DNA of 64,000 nucleotides, taken from Argopecten irradians (taxonomy: Eukaryota > Mollusca > Bivalvia > Pectinida > Pectinidae). Within the stretch, counting starts at the first letter, position 1. Each line of letters begins with the position of its first letter. The notes beneath the pieces were generated by a model. That model had not been told where the DNA came from, ran no database searches, and worked only from the letters and a program-made list of their open reading frames with translations. The stretch spans positions 27,777,331 to 27,841,330 of the forward strand of contig NC_091143.1 of the NCBI RefSeq assembly GCF_041381155.1, given 5' to 3'. A program made the translations under genes and the position numbers. Shown piece by piece: positions 38,801 to 44,533 of this stretch.

Positions 38801-41800
38801 TTGCATAATTAACGGTTACTGAAACATCTGGCTGCGTCCTTAACATTCTTGCCTTCAGTCATATTATAATCTGACCAATCCTTTACACACATTTGAATTA
38901 CTTTACCTACATGTTTAATAAGAAGATCCGGTGATTAAAGCCAATGTTACTGAAGAACTGTCAAATCCAGCAAATGTGTCCTCTTTACATTTGTTATACG
39001 CGCATTTAAATGTCATTAAACTGCTTATCTTTTTTTATAAAGTGGGGTAGAAATTTCATCTGACGGCGCATGTCCAACACAACCGCCAACATGTCCCTGT
39101 TCTCGTATACTTAAGCCAGTTTGCGGCAAGGACGGTGTGACCTACAACAATGAATGTCTAATGGATTGTGCGTAAGTAAACTTTTTATATTGCTCTATAC
39201 GTCAATAGGCTGGCGCGGTTGACGAGTGCTAAAGATATTTCCCACATATTACCACATGCCTTCCACCTCCCGGTTGCCAGTTCGAGTGCCATGAAGGACA
39301 GTTGCCAAATACAGATCACTTGCCGATAGTTTTTTCTCCGGGTAATCCGGGTTTCCTTCACTAACAAACTTGGCACGTCCTTATATAAACTTCGGTGTTA
39401 ATAGACGTTAAACTAATAAAATCAAAACCATTTTTATAAATTCTTGAAGGGTCCTACTCGCGTGACCATCAATTTCTATCTACATAATTTATATTTCGGC
39501 AAACCCATTTGCTGTTAGAAGGGACCTGATAGAAAATGTAGCAATAATATCAAAAATACTAAATGAATTAGGGCGACTTACCCTTGACAACGTATTGTTG
39601 CACATTTAGCACATTTATTTCAGTATTGAAGGAATGTGATTAAAAACATCATTATGAATGTGTAATTGAATTTGTACGTATCTACTGTTACCATTATAAA
39701 GTGGGGTAGACGTGGCATCGGACGAAGAGTGTCCCACCGTTCCGTGTATATGTACTCGTGATTATGGCCCAGTGTGTGGCCAGGACGGTACAACGTATGA
39801 CAACGAATGCGAGGCGGGTTGTGCTTAAGTACAGCTCTATGATTCTAGTTGTTCCTCAGTTCAAATGGTAATTAATTTTGAAACTTGGCAACAATGTTAT
39901 GGATTGGCTGCACGTTTCATTCGCCCATATTTACGCTGCCATAGTAAGAAAGTCACAATATAATGGTTTTCTAAAATGAACACTAATTTGCTAGGGTTTG
40001 GATCAAGCTTATTTATGCTGTACAATTACCATAGGAAAATATTTAACATTCGCTCACCCTGTCTTCGGTTAATAGGGAGAACTGTTTTCGTTGCTAGTTG
40101 TACAAACAACCTTTAAACTACTGGATCTATTTCAATGACCTGGCAACAATGTTGAATATTGCATGCAGGTTTTCATTTGCTAAAATTGTGGTTGCCATGG
40201 TAACATTAGAGGTTTGATAAAATTGTCATTTAGTCGCCAGCTTTTGGGACAATTGTGTTCAACCTTGGCAATTGTTGTAACCTAAAAGTGTTTATATTTA
40301 ATATGAACACATGCTTAACTAACGGTTATCAAGAAAAATAGATTTATTGTATGAGTTAGCAGAATTATGTGACTGAATCTCACTAGAATTGGTCTGTAGT
40401 CCTACTGACCACAGTTTAGGGCTGAGCAAGGTAACTAGGTTAGTATTGTTGGTTGACAGACTTTGTTGAAGTTTCATCGATCATAGAAAAATGTATTGGA
40501 GGTAAGGAACAAGGACATCCCAAGAGTTTTAATCCCTACGTAGGTTATTGTTTTCGTATAATCCTTATCATTTCAGTTGTACCTGAAGTGGTGTAAAGAT
40601 AGCGTCAGAAGGAAAGTGTCCCATTACACCGTGTATCTGAATTCAGGGAAAATCCATCTTTCGCATTTTTTACTTGTCTTATGTAAATACGTTATGATTA
40701 CGACTCAGTAATATTAATGTTTCCTTTAATTTTATTTTTAATATTTCATAAATAGGGGCATTTCAATATAAAGTAGGTATTACAAAAATGGAACAAATCA
40801 AAAGTAATTTCGTTGTGGTAAAAACTTTCGTTGTGATGCTTTGAACTAAAGTCATTAAATTATCGAGCGGGACAAGGATAAGGTGTGAATTCGTGAATAA
40901 GCAAATAAACAAAAAATTGACTCTGTTCGTTATATGAAAATTACTTTTAACATTGCATAATTAATGGTTACTGAAACATCTGGCTGCGTCCTTCAAATCC
41001 TTGCCTTCAGTCATATTATAATCTGACCAATCCTTTACACACATTTGAATTACTTTACCTACATGTTTAATAAGAAGATCCGGTGATTAAAGCCAATGTT
41101 ACTGAAGAACTGTCAAATCCAGCAAATGTGTCCTCTTTACATTTGTTATACGCGCATTTAAATGTCATTAAACTGTTTATCTTTTTTTATAAAGTGGGGT
41201 AGAAATTTCATCTGACGGCGCATGTCCAACACAACCGCCAACATGTCCCTGTTCTCGTATACTTAAGCCAGTTTGCGGCGAGGACGGTGTGACCTACAAC
41301 AATGAATGTCTAATGGATTGTGCGTAAGTAAACTTTTTTTATTGCTCTATACGTCAATAGGCTGGCGCGGTTGACGAGTGCTAAAGATATTTCCCACATA
41401 TTACCACATGCCTTCCACCTCCCGGTTGCCAGTTCGAGTGCCATGAAGGACAGTTGCCAAATACAGATCACTTGCTGATAGTTTTTTCTCCGGGTAATCC
41501 GGGTTTCCTCCACTAACAAACTTGGCACGTCCTTATATAAACTTCGGTGTTAATAGGACGTTAAACTAATAAAATCAAACCCATTTTATAAATTCTTGAA
41601 GAGTCCTACTCGTGTGACCATCAATTTCTATCTACAAAATTTATATTTCGGCACACCCATTTGCTGTTAAAAGGGACCTGATAGAAGATGTGGCAATAAT
41701 ATCAAAAATACTAAATGAATTAGGGCGATTTACTCTTGACAACGTATTGTTGCCTAAAACAGATGGTCTAAATCTATATTTCATCAGGAACATTTTATTG

Positions 41801-41871
41801 ATGTGTTAAGTTATATAATGTATTTATATATTTACAGTGGCGTGGCAAAGGTCAATGATGGCTCCTGCTGA
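8776..41871 (+). CDS. Multidomain Kazal-type serine protease inhibitor (whole gene, spliced)
   Basis: Predicted secreted inhibitor made of tandem Kazal domains. Exon 1 encodes a signal peptide and each later exon about one domain, recognised by the VCG-x-DG-x-TY-x-N-x-C core. After exon 2, every internal exon starts at codon position 3 and ends at position 2, so all are symmetrical and can be skipped or duplicated without a frame change. Joining exons 1-18, the four A exons and the terminal exon gives 2691 nt, about 896 residues and 21 domains. Each exon carries cysteines 1-5 of its own domain and, near its start, cysteine 6 of the previous one. Kazal domains block serine proteases by presenting a P1 residue two positions after cysteine 2. 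Multidomain Kazal proteins are known in bivalve blood cells and are thought to act in defence; that role here is inference. No transcript confirms the exon set, and which A and B copies are used is unknown. Confidence 0.88.
9366..9462 (+). CDS. Kazal gene exon 2 (domain 1, four-cysteine type)
   Basis: Acceptor TTTTATTAG|TG, donor GC|GTGAGT. Encodes [17 protein letters not shown] followed by RNKC and FAQNA. The Kazal core is clear, but the cysteines at positions 1 and 5 are both absent, so the usual C1-C5 disulfide is missing; cysteine 6 comes from exon 3. Predicted P1 is Asn. It is the only exon that starts in phase 1, fitting its place after the signal exon. Confidence 0.85.
9505..9655 (+). 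repeat. tRNA-derived SINE-like repeat in intron 2
   Basis: Contains CTCAGTCGGTAGAGCGGCAG (A-box-like) and, 39 bp on, CGGGATCGATCCCGGC (B-box-like), matching internal RNA polymerase III promoter spacing. It is followed by 'gtgaccatgactgttaatag' and a CAAA-rich tail like that of family A. The tRNA acceptor stem is not preserved, so this is a SINE remnant rather than a tRNA gene. Confidence 0.55.
9950..10125 (+). repeat. Direct repeat within intron 2, first copy
   Basis: From 'acccgagccaaagtcacctac' through 'cgcctattaacgtaaacac' to 'cttcactacaa', this block reappears at about 12203-12345 with ~90% identity by eye and one short deletion. Neither copy codes. Probably an unnamed dispersed element or an intron duplication. 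Confidence 0.6.
10912..11273. mobile_element. TTAA-flanked MITE, copy 1
   Basis: Begins AGATACTCCACCGCCGACAG and ends in the inverted CTGTCAGCGG-like arm closing with GGAGCATCT. TTAA lies on both sides (10908-10911, 11274-11277). About 362 bp, AT-rich, no transposase. TTAA duplication with short inverted ends is typical of piggyBac-type cut-and-paste elements, so this is probably a non-autonomous relative. Confidence 0.7.
11930..11985 (-). repeat. Dispersed repeat family A, 3' tail only (minus)
   Basis: TTTGTTTGTTTGATTTATTA followed by the complement of GTTAATAGGACG and 'acagctatggtcacatgac'. Only the 3' terminal ~55 bp of the family, as from a strongly 5'-truncated retroposed copy. Confidence 0.6.
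12203..12345 (+). repeat. Direct repeat within intron 2, second copy
   Basis: Matches 9950-10125: 'acccgagccaaagtcacctac', 'gcgcctattaacgtaaacac' and 'cttcactacaagggcaagg'. It lacks about 20 bases present in the first copy just before the 'tctagacaaaa' block. Confidence 0.6.
12617..12742 (+). CDS. Kazal gene exon 3 (domain 2, four-cysteine type)
   Basis: Acceptor TTTTTAG|T, donor GC|GTGAGT. It starts with the tail of domain 1 ([10 protein letters not shown]) and continues with [20 protein letters not shown] and LMKIA. Like domain 1 it lacks cysteines 1 and 5. Predicted P1 is Asn. A run of coding bases upstream of the acceptor is intron sequence that happens to stay open. Confidence 0.88.
13222..13344 (+). 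CDS. Kazal gene exon 4 (domain 3, P1 Met)
   Basis: Acceptor AAATATCAG|T, donor TC|GTAAGT. Encodes SDGKC (cysteine 6 of domain 2), then [19 protein letters not shown] and [10 protein letters not shown]. The C-x-C spacing of cysteines 1 and 2 marks the short-loop Kazal group, and all six-cysteine positions are present from here on. P1 is Met, suited to elastase- or subtilisin-like proteases. Confidence 0.9.
13926..14048 (+). CDS. Kazal gene exon 5 (domain 4, P1 Leu)
   Basis: Acceptor ATAACAG|T, donor GC|GTAAGT. Encodes [20 protein letters not shown], then [12 protein letters not shown] and NMEC. P1 is Leu (C-S-L). The repeat fragment at 13650-13765 in the intron before it carries family A sequence. 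Confidence 0.9.
14541..14669 (+). CDS. Kazal gene exon 6 (domain 5, P1 Phe)
   Basis: Acceptor GATTAAG|T, donor GC|GTAAGT. Encodes [20 protein letters not shown], then [13 protein letters not shown] and TMEC. At 129 nt it is two codons longer than its neighbours, from extra residues before cysteine 1. P1 is Phe (C-G-F). Confidence 0.88.
14988..15325. mobile_element. TTAA-flanked MITE, copy 2
   Basis: Starts AGATACTCCATCGTCGA after TTAA and ends GGAGCATCT followed by TTAG, so the right target copy has one mismatch. Internal sequence matches the copies at 10.9, 44.1 and 45.0 kb. It lies in the intron between exons 6 and 7. Confidence 0.68.
15621..15743 (+). CDS. Kazal gene exon 7 (domain 6, P1 Leu)
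   Basis: Acceptor TATAAAG|T, donor GC|GTAAGT. Encodes [20 protein letters not shown] then [11 protein letters not shown] and SMNC. The reactive-site stretch C-T-L-E-Y is the same as in classical avian ovomucoid third domains, where Leu is P1, so elastase/chymotrypsin/subtilisin specificity is plausible. Confidence 0.9.
17050..17640. repeat. Foldback element at the head of the F-exon array
   Basis: 'cttcgctagccaa' followed by 'ggcggatttcgcgtcaaac' at 17050-17130 is an imperfect inversion of the 'gcgaaatccaccacagg' to 'cttggctagtgaag' arm at 17575-17635. The right arm and interior recur in the later long units; the left arm occurs only here. Probably an old inverted-repeat element captured at the array edge. 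Confidence 0.4.
17860..17982 (+). CDS. Kazal gene exon 8 (F-type copy 1, P1 Phe)
   Basis: Acceptor TTGTATAG|T, donor GC|GTAAGT. Encodes [20 protein letters not shown], then [11 protein letters not shown] and NMEC. P1 is Phe (C-T-F). It is the only F copy with Gly before Asn in the core; all others have Asp. It is the first unit of the array and probably closest to the ancestral position. Confidence 0.9.
19245..19367 (+). CDS. Kazal gene exon 9 (F-type copy 2, P1 Phe)
   Basis: Same splice signals and reactive-site sequence as exon 8, with core [11 protein letters not shown]. By eye it differs from exon 8 only at the Gly/Asp codon. Confidence 0.9.
20615..20737 (+). CDS. Kazal gene exon 10 (F-type copy 3, P1 Phe)
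   Basis: Encodes the same residues as exon 9. One silent change is visible (CCT for CCG in the Pro before cysteine 1). Acceptor and donor are intact. Confidence 0.9.
21963..22085 (+). CDS. Kazal gene exon 11 (F-type copy 4, P1 Phe)
   Basis: Same protein sequence as exon 9, with intact TATAG acceptor and GTAAGT donor. The intron after it carries the 2.47-kb insertion. Confidence 0.9.
22514..24989. mobile_element. 2.47-kb insertion splitting one array intron
   Basis: The array sequence CCTTATAACCACTCC, intact in the other units, is here broken into '...ggatccttata' and '...ggtccctataaccactcc' with ~2.47 kb between. TATA is possibly duplicated at the ends. The insert is AT-rich, has no long ORF, no evident inverted or long terminal repeats, and C- and G-homopolymer runs near 24174 and 24703. 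It must postdate the duplication of this unit. The class of element could not be determined; a 65-residue open frame at 24460-24657 matches nothing recognised. Confidence 0.65.
25799..25921 (+). CDS. Kazal gene exon 12 (F-type copy 5, P1 Phe)
   Basis: Same protein sequence as exon 9. It lies in a long-type unit directly after the insertion-bearing intron; splice signals intact. Confidence 0.9.
26828..26950 (+). CDS. Kazal gene exon 13 (F-type copy 6, P1 Phe)
   Basis: Differs from the other F copies at two residues: Ala for Ser after the first cysteine (GAG TGT GCC) and Ile for Thr in the core ([11 protein letters not shown]). It sits in a short-type unit. Confidence 0.9.
28210..28332 (+). 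CDS. Kazal gene exon 14 (F-type copy 7, P1 Phe)
   Basis: Shares the Ser-to-Ala change with exon 13 but keeps Thr in the core. Long-type unit, splice signals intact. Confidence 0.9.
29244..29366 (+). CDS. Kazal gene exon 15 (F-type copy 8, P1 Phe)
   Basis: Same protein sequence as exon 9, in a short-type unit. Last of the array: the intron after it contains the complete MITE from which the earlier units carry only the left part. Confidence 0.9.
29765..30159. mobile_element. Mutator-like MITE, complete copy in intron 15
   Basis: Starts CAATCTGATTCAAATA and ends TATTTTAATCAGATTG, with inverted arms of roughly 90 bp ('ggatccttataaccact' versus 'gtactgataataaggat'; 'tgatgtttcgatgacctt' versus 'aaggccaacatgacc'). 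Nine-base flanks ATATCCGTC and ATGTAGGTC agree at six positions, compatible with an old 9-bp target duplication. Long inverted arms with ~9-bp duplications are typical of Mutator-type elements. No transposase. Confidence 0.65.
30445..30900. repeat. Two dispersed repeat family A copies, tail to tail
   Basis: 30445-30575 is the plus-oriented 3' part ('cacagtctcccaaaacacgc', 'accgcatacatgggaggcc', CATGACCCTGGTTGTTAATA, CAAAC tail). From 30576 a minus-oriented copy follows, running through 'caagaagacac' and 'gaccgggt' complements to the 'ggggacagaacccagagcc' block near 30815. Neither codes. Confidence 0.6.
31261..31389 (+). CDS. Kazal gene exon 16 (R-type copy 1, P1 Arg)
   Basis: Acceptor TAATCAAG|C, donor GT|GTAAGT. 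Encodes [20 protein letters not shown], then [13 protein letters not shown] and LMEC. Length 129 nt. P1 is Arg (C-N-R), which predicts trypsin-like targets. The last partial codon becomes Val rather than Ala. Confidence 0.9.
31709..31837 (+). CDS. Kazal gene exon 17 (R-type copy 2, P1 Arg)
   Basis: Acceptor TTATCTAG|T, donor GT|GTAAGT. Reactive-site loop [10 protein letters not shown], against [10 protein letters not shown] in exons 16 and 18: Leu-Met is replaced by Met-Lys on the primed side of the scissile bond. P1 stays Arg. Confidence 0.9.
32160..32288 (+). CDS. Kazal gene exon 18 (R-type copy 3, P1 Arg)
   Basis: Loop [10 protein letters not shown] and core [10 protein letters not shown]. 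Acceptor TTATCTAG|T, donor GT|GTAAGT. Differs from exon 16 at Gln/Lys before cysteine 4 plus silent changes. Confidence 0.9.
32331..32697. mobile_element. Decayed TTAA MITE, right end lost
   Basis: After TTAA at 32327 it reads TGATGCTCCATCGACGACAG and follows the internal sequence of the 10.9- and 45.0-kb copies ('gcagtacttcattcca', 'aaagtaagtaacttctg'), but the closing GGAGCATCT arm is missing. Confidence 0.5.
33130..33760 (+). repeat. GC-richer 155-bp tandem repeat in intron 18
   Basis: A leader with 'agctcacctggcccgaagga' and (CCGT)n at 33180-33196 is followed by about four units of ~153-155 bp, each with 'cctttaaatcgctact', 'tgtaaccaaatttgg', 'ttaaggaagggaaacag' and 'ggctctgaccccgcggggg'. 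Base composition is clearly richer in G and C than the surrounding intron. The array stops exactly where the 2.16-kb Kazal unit begins. Confidence 0.7.
34119..34170 (+). pseudogene. Half-Kazal exon P, copy 1
   Basis: After CTGAAG| it encodes [16 protein letters not shown] then TGA. This matches the first third of the other Kazal exons, but the first cysteine is Arg and the frame stops just after cysteine 1, before the reactive site. No Kazal core follows. AATAAA occurs near 34440, so use as an alternative last exon cannot be excluded. Confidence 0.6.
34733..34861 (+). CDS. Kazal gene exon A1 (P1 Arg)
   Basis: Acceptor TATAAAG|T, donor GC|GTAAGT. Encodes [20 protein letters not shown], then [13 protein letters not shown] and LMDC. 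Length 129 nt. P1 is Arg (C-S-R). Same exon class as 16-18. Confidence 0.9.
34897..35119 (+). repeat. SINE-like repeat in the A-B intron, copy 1
   Basis: AGGCTGGCGCGGTTGACGAG near the start and GGTTGCCAGTTCGAGTGCC ~90 bp on resemble pol III A and B boxes; the 3' end reads TTAATAGACGTTAAACTAAT then AAAATC. Carried along in all four units: 34897, 37051, 39207 and 41359. The open frames read through it on the minus strand are not genes. Confidence 0.55.
35392..35518 (+). CDS. Kazal exon B1 with lost splice donor and in-frame TAA
   Basis: Acceptor TATAAAG|T. Encodes [20 protein letters not shown], then [15 protein letters not shown] and A, then TAA. P1 is Arg. Where the other exons have GC|GTAAGT this one has GCTTAAGT: a single G-to-T change destroys the donor and makes the stop. 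If used, it would be a terminal exon ending the last domain after cysteine 5, without cysteine 6. It may equally be a poison or dead exon. Confidence 0.7.
36279..36330 (+). pseudogene. Half-Kazal exon P, copy 2
   Basis: Same 52-nt remnant as copy 1 but with Lys for Glu at residue 3 and the first cysteine retained (GGAAAGTGTCCC). Stops at TGA after P-C-I. Confidence 0.6.
36887..37015 (+). CDS. Kazal gene exon A2 (P1 Arg)
   Basis: Identical in coding sequence to A1 by eye. Acceptor TATAAAG and donor GC|GTAAGT are intact. Confidence 0.9.
37051..37271 (+). repeat. SINE-like repeat in the A-B intron, copy 2
   Basis: Second copy of the element described at 34897, carried by the 2.16-kb duplication. 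Confidence 0.55.
37546..37672 (+). CDS. Kazal exon B2 with lost splice donor and in-frame TAA
   Basis: Appears identical to B1, including GCTTAAGT at the donor position. The shared change shows that the mutation came before the unit duplication. Confidence 0.7.
38433..38484 (+). pseudogene. Half-Kazal exon P, copy 3
   Basis: Like copy 1: Arg replaces the first cysteine (GGAAAGCGTCCC) and TGA follows P-C-I. Copies 1 and 3 share one haplotype, 2 and 4 the other. Confidence 0.6.
39043..39171 (+). CDS. Kazal gene exon A3 (P1 Arg)
   Basis: Same coding sequence as A1 and A2, with intact splice sites. Confidence 0.9.
39207..39429 (+). repeat. SINE-like repeat in the A-B intron, copy 3
   Basis: Third copy of the element described at 34897. 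Confidence 0.55.
39702..39828 (+). CDS. Kazal exon B3 with lost splice donor and in-frame TAA
   Basis: Appears identical to B1 and B2, with the same GCTTAAGT donor change. Confidence 0.7.
40589..40640 (+). pseudogene. Half-Kazal exon P, copy 4
   Basis: Like copy 2 (Lys, first Cys retained) with a further Thr-to-Ile change (CCC ATT ACA). TGA at 40638. AATAAA occurs ~270 bp downstream, as in copy 1. Confidence 0.6.
41195..41323 (+). CDS. Kazal gene exon A4 (P1 Arg)
   Basis: As A1-A3 except Glu for Lys in the core ([12 protein letters not shown]). It is the last full Kazal exon and the natural splice partner of the terminal exon. Confidence 0.9.
41359..41580 (+). repeat. SINE-like repeat in the last intron, copy 4
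   Basis: Fourth copy. It keeps TTAATAGGACG where copies 1-3 have lost a G, so it preserves the older state. Confidence 0.55.
41838..41871 (+). CDS. Kazal gene terminal exon
   Basis: Acceptor TATTTACAG|T. After completing an Ala codon it encodes [10 protein letters not shown] and TGA. The Cys aligns with the DG-x-C cysteine found early in every Kazal exon, that is, cysteine 6 of the preceding domain. The exon therefore exists only to close the last domain; it has no reactive site of its own. Confidence 0.82.
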
Positions 41872-42185
41872 CTGAAACACAAACATCTTTGTCTGGATAT
41901 GGATAGTGAATCAAGATAAACTTTACCTCCATAAGCTTGCTAGATAAACTCGCTGAATATGACCTAATATTGATCGGATATATTGCTGATTTTTTCGTTG
42001 CACTCTACAAATGACTCGTACCCAGATGATAACAATATTCTATGGAATGTATAGATACTTTCTATGGCATGATTGCCGTGGTGATTCTCTAACACCTGTT
42101 ATGGACGCTAATGATAAATAATTCTTTAGATGTACCTATGTACCTTATTTCTTATCAATAAACTATCTCAAGCATTTTATTGGTG
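41872..42185 (+). other. Predicted 3' UTR of the Kazal gene
   Basis: Non-coding stretch between the TGA and the poly(A) signal, about 300 bases. The end is set by the AATAAA at 42157 plus usual cleavage spacing, so it is approximate. Confidence 0.6.
42157..42162 (+). terminator. Poly(A) signal of the Kazal gene
   Basis: AATAAA 286 bp after the stop, followed by a GT-rich stretch ('ttggtgtattcgtggttgtg') from about 42179, the usual arrangement for cleavage and polyadenylation. Confidence 0.7.
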
Positions 42186-42189
42186 TATT

Positions 42190-43620
42190 CGTGGTTGTGT
42201 TCTCTGCTAATAGTTAGAGTCGAAAATTAATGGATAATATTCATATACACAAGATAAAATTCACCTCAGAATCAACAATAAATAAAAAGTAACGTTTATG
42301 TTATTCACCACTTAAAGTGACCAACATTTTGAGAATTACAATACTTTAAATTAACGTAGACCGTCCCTTCTGTGACGTCATACGTTTGTAACGTCGCTAT
42401 CCGGATCCCGGCAAACGTATTTTATTTCTCCGTACCCATCTATTACAACTCGCTTCTAAAATCGGCATTCGAGCAAGTATTTCGTCTAGAACTTTTCCGA
42501 GTGTTTACGATGTGTTTACTTGAAGTGTATCGATCTAAAAGTGTGGCAATCGGTAAATATAGTATAAGTTTGAAAATCCATGCATGAAGTAAAGAATAAT
42601 AATAGTCGCTAAACAATCAGATGGAATACACATGGATTTACGGGGACCAAAAACGAAAAACTTCACGTCAGTAGTAACAAAGGAATGACCGTTATCATCA
42701 TAATTTATATACCTATCTTTTTGCGGAATAGAAATAAATTTACACAGTATTTGGATGCCGAAGGAAGTTAGTGGTGTTTTATATGGAATCATTTGAGTTT
42801 CGAGCTTCAATAGGCACTCTTCGGAAGATACTGTTATACTAATGTTCGTCCGAAAACGGACAAACAAAATACGGAAATAGAATGGCTGGAAAATACTTTC
42901 ATTTTATTTTTTGTTCAAATCTTTACTTATAATTTGAAAGATGCTATAATGGAATATAATCCATTTTAATACAGTATCACACAGAGCAAAATATTTGTCT
43001 CAGAAAAAGCCGATATATTTCCTGCTGAATTATACTCTTTTTGAAAGTTTGAGGTCAGGCCTACATATACATGTAGCTTGCAAACTGGTTTGTAATATTT
43101 TAAATAACAGATAAATGGAATCATTAAGATATGTAATTATTGTGTTAACTTGTATGCTTCAATAATATAATAAAAAATATAGAAAACTAACGAGGGTAAA
43201 CGAATAACATAAAACGTTGAAAAGTGCTACAGATTCGCCTATTTTTAACATCTTGAGGCCAAAATGTAAGGGTATTAGGAAGCAAATCGGTCATATTTTG
43301 AAAAATAATGCGGTGAGGTGTACTTTTTATCGGCTTTTATTATTGCAAATAAGCCAATCTTCATGGAAATTCTAAAAAATCGTTTTTTCTTCAGATCATT
43401 TTTTTCAAAAAAAAAAAAAGAAAACATGACTATTTTGTTGCAATTTTTCACTAAAATTGAGTCCGGATTTAATTGTAAAATAACGATATTTCGTTTTATT
43501 GTGGAAAACCAAGCTTATTGGATATAGTTATGAATTCTATATATATAACCTAATGAACCTATGAACATGTCACAGGCATATTATATGTTACCGGGAGGAA
43601 ATATTATCTATTTAAAAATC
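42190..43620. other. Intergenic stretch, nothing recognised
   Basis: AT-rich. The longest open frame (42535-42867, minus, 110 codons) has no recognisable domain, no splice partner and ordinary intergenic composition. Confidence 0.45.
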
Positions 43621-43629
43621 CTTTATCCC

Positions 43630-44533
43630 TGCAGGTAGGGCGTTAGAATTAAACCTGCTGCCCCTATTGCACGATCGTAAAAGGCGACTAAATTTAGGAT
43701 CTTATCTTTTCTCTTCTTCCTAACTGACTTTATCATTCTTAATGTCTCCCTTGGCACAGGCTCAGTTTTGACCTTGAGTTTAGCGTTTGCCCCTGTGAGG
43801 AAGGCTCTGGGTTCTGTCCCCTGACCGAGACACACCAAAGTCTATAAAAGTGGTAGTTTCCGCTCCTGCTTAGCGCTCAGCAGACAATGAGTGGGACGAC
43901 TGGTTCACCCGTTGCCAGTATAATGTGACCGGGTGGAGTGTGTTGCTTGGTGTCTTCGGCGGGATGTTTCAGTGATATAGCACTTTCAAAAGGGCAACAG
44001 TTCCACTATACAAGAAGACACAACATGAATATACCACAGTCTTCTAAAAACACGCACTCAGCACAACATACACGCAACACACTGCATACATGGGAGGCCG
44101 TCCTTACATGACGATACATGTAGCTGTTAAAGATGCTCCACCGCTGACAAATGGTATTTTTTCATTATCAAAAACAGGAGCAGACGATTTAGTATTTTTC
44201 TTCAGTTACAAAAGTTACTTACTTTACACCATTATCACCGTTGAAAAGTTTGAGCTTCTATTTTTACTTCAAGTTAAAAATATGAAAAATAATTAATTGC
44301 ATCCCGAAAAAAATCCGCGGCACTATATCCTATATGGAATGATGTACTGATTGCGCATATACCAAAGGAAAATAATTTTTTTTATTATTATTATTTTTTG
44401 TGTTAATAAGACATATATAAACACTATTAAACACCAATTATTGTTCAAATGATGAATGTCATTTATGGTCTGTCGGCGATGGAGCATCTTTAATAGGACG
44501 TTAATTAATCAAACAAACAAACAAATAAATATT
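43630..44533 (+). repeat. Dispersed repeat family A, long copy split by a MITE
   Basis: The fullest family A copy here: 'aggaaggctctgggttctgt', 'cctgaccgagacacacc', 'cctgcttagcgctcagca', 'gtgggacgactggttcacc', 'ttggtgtcttcggcggg' and 'caagaagacacaacatgaat'. It is broken at GCTGTTAA (44130) by a TTAA MITE and resumes at TTAATAGGACGTTAATTAAT (44490) with a (CAAA)n tail. Complete length without the MITE is about 540 bp. Confidence 0.7.
44131..44489. mobile_element. TTAA-flanked MITE, copy 3 (inside family A)
   Basis: AGATGCTCCACCGCTGACAA ... GGAGCATCT, with TTAA at 44127-44130 and 44490-44493. The empty site is readable from other family A copies (GCTGTTAATAGGACG), which proves a 4-bp TTAA duplication. 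Confidence 0.85.

Larger units (their letters stand above)
33764..41750 (+). repeat. 2.16-kb tandem array: four copies of a P-A-B exon cassette
   Basis: The string TCGCCAGCTTTTGG marks unit starts at 33764, 35924, 38078 and 40234 (periods 2160, 2154, 2156). Each unit holds a half-Kazal exon (P), a full Kazal exon (A), a SINE-like repeat and, in units 1-3, a second Kazal exon (B). Unit 4 is cut off near 41750, before B. Units 1-3 share small changes in the SINE (TTAATAGACG) where unit 4 keeps TTAATAGGACG, so 1-3 are closer to one another. Confidence 0.88.

Noticed and set aside
34875..41528. Minus-strand ORFs of ~63 codons starting [17 protein letters not shown]
   Set aside because: They are antisense readings of the SINE-like repeat in the A-B introns.
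33764..41750. CRISPR-like or satellite interpretation of the regular 2.16-kb repeats
   Set aside because: The units carry spliced Kazal exons with shared phases, so they are tandem exon cassettes of a eukaryotic gene.
42535..42867. 110-codon minus-strand ORF
   Set aside because: No domain, signal peptide or splice context; composition is like the surrounding intergenic DNA.
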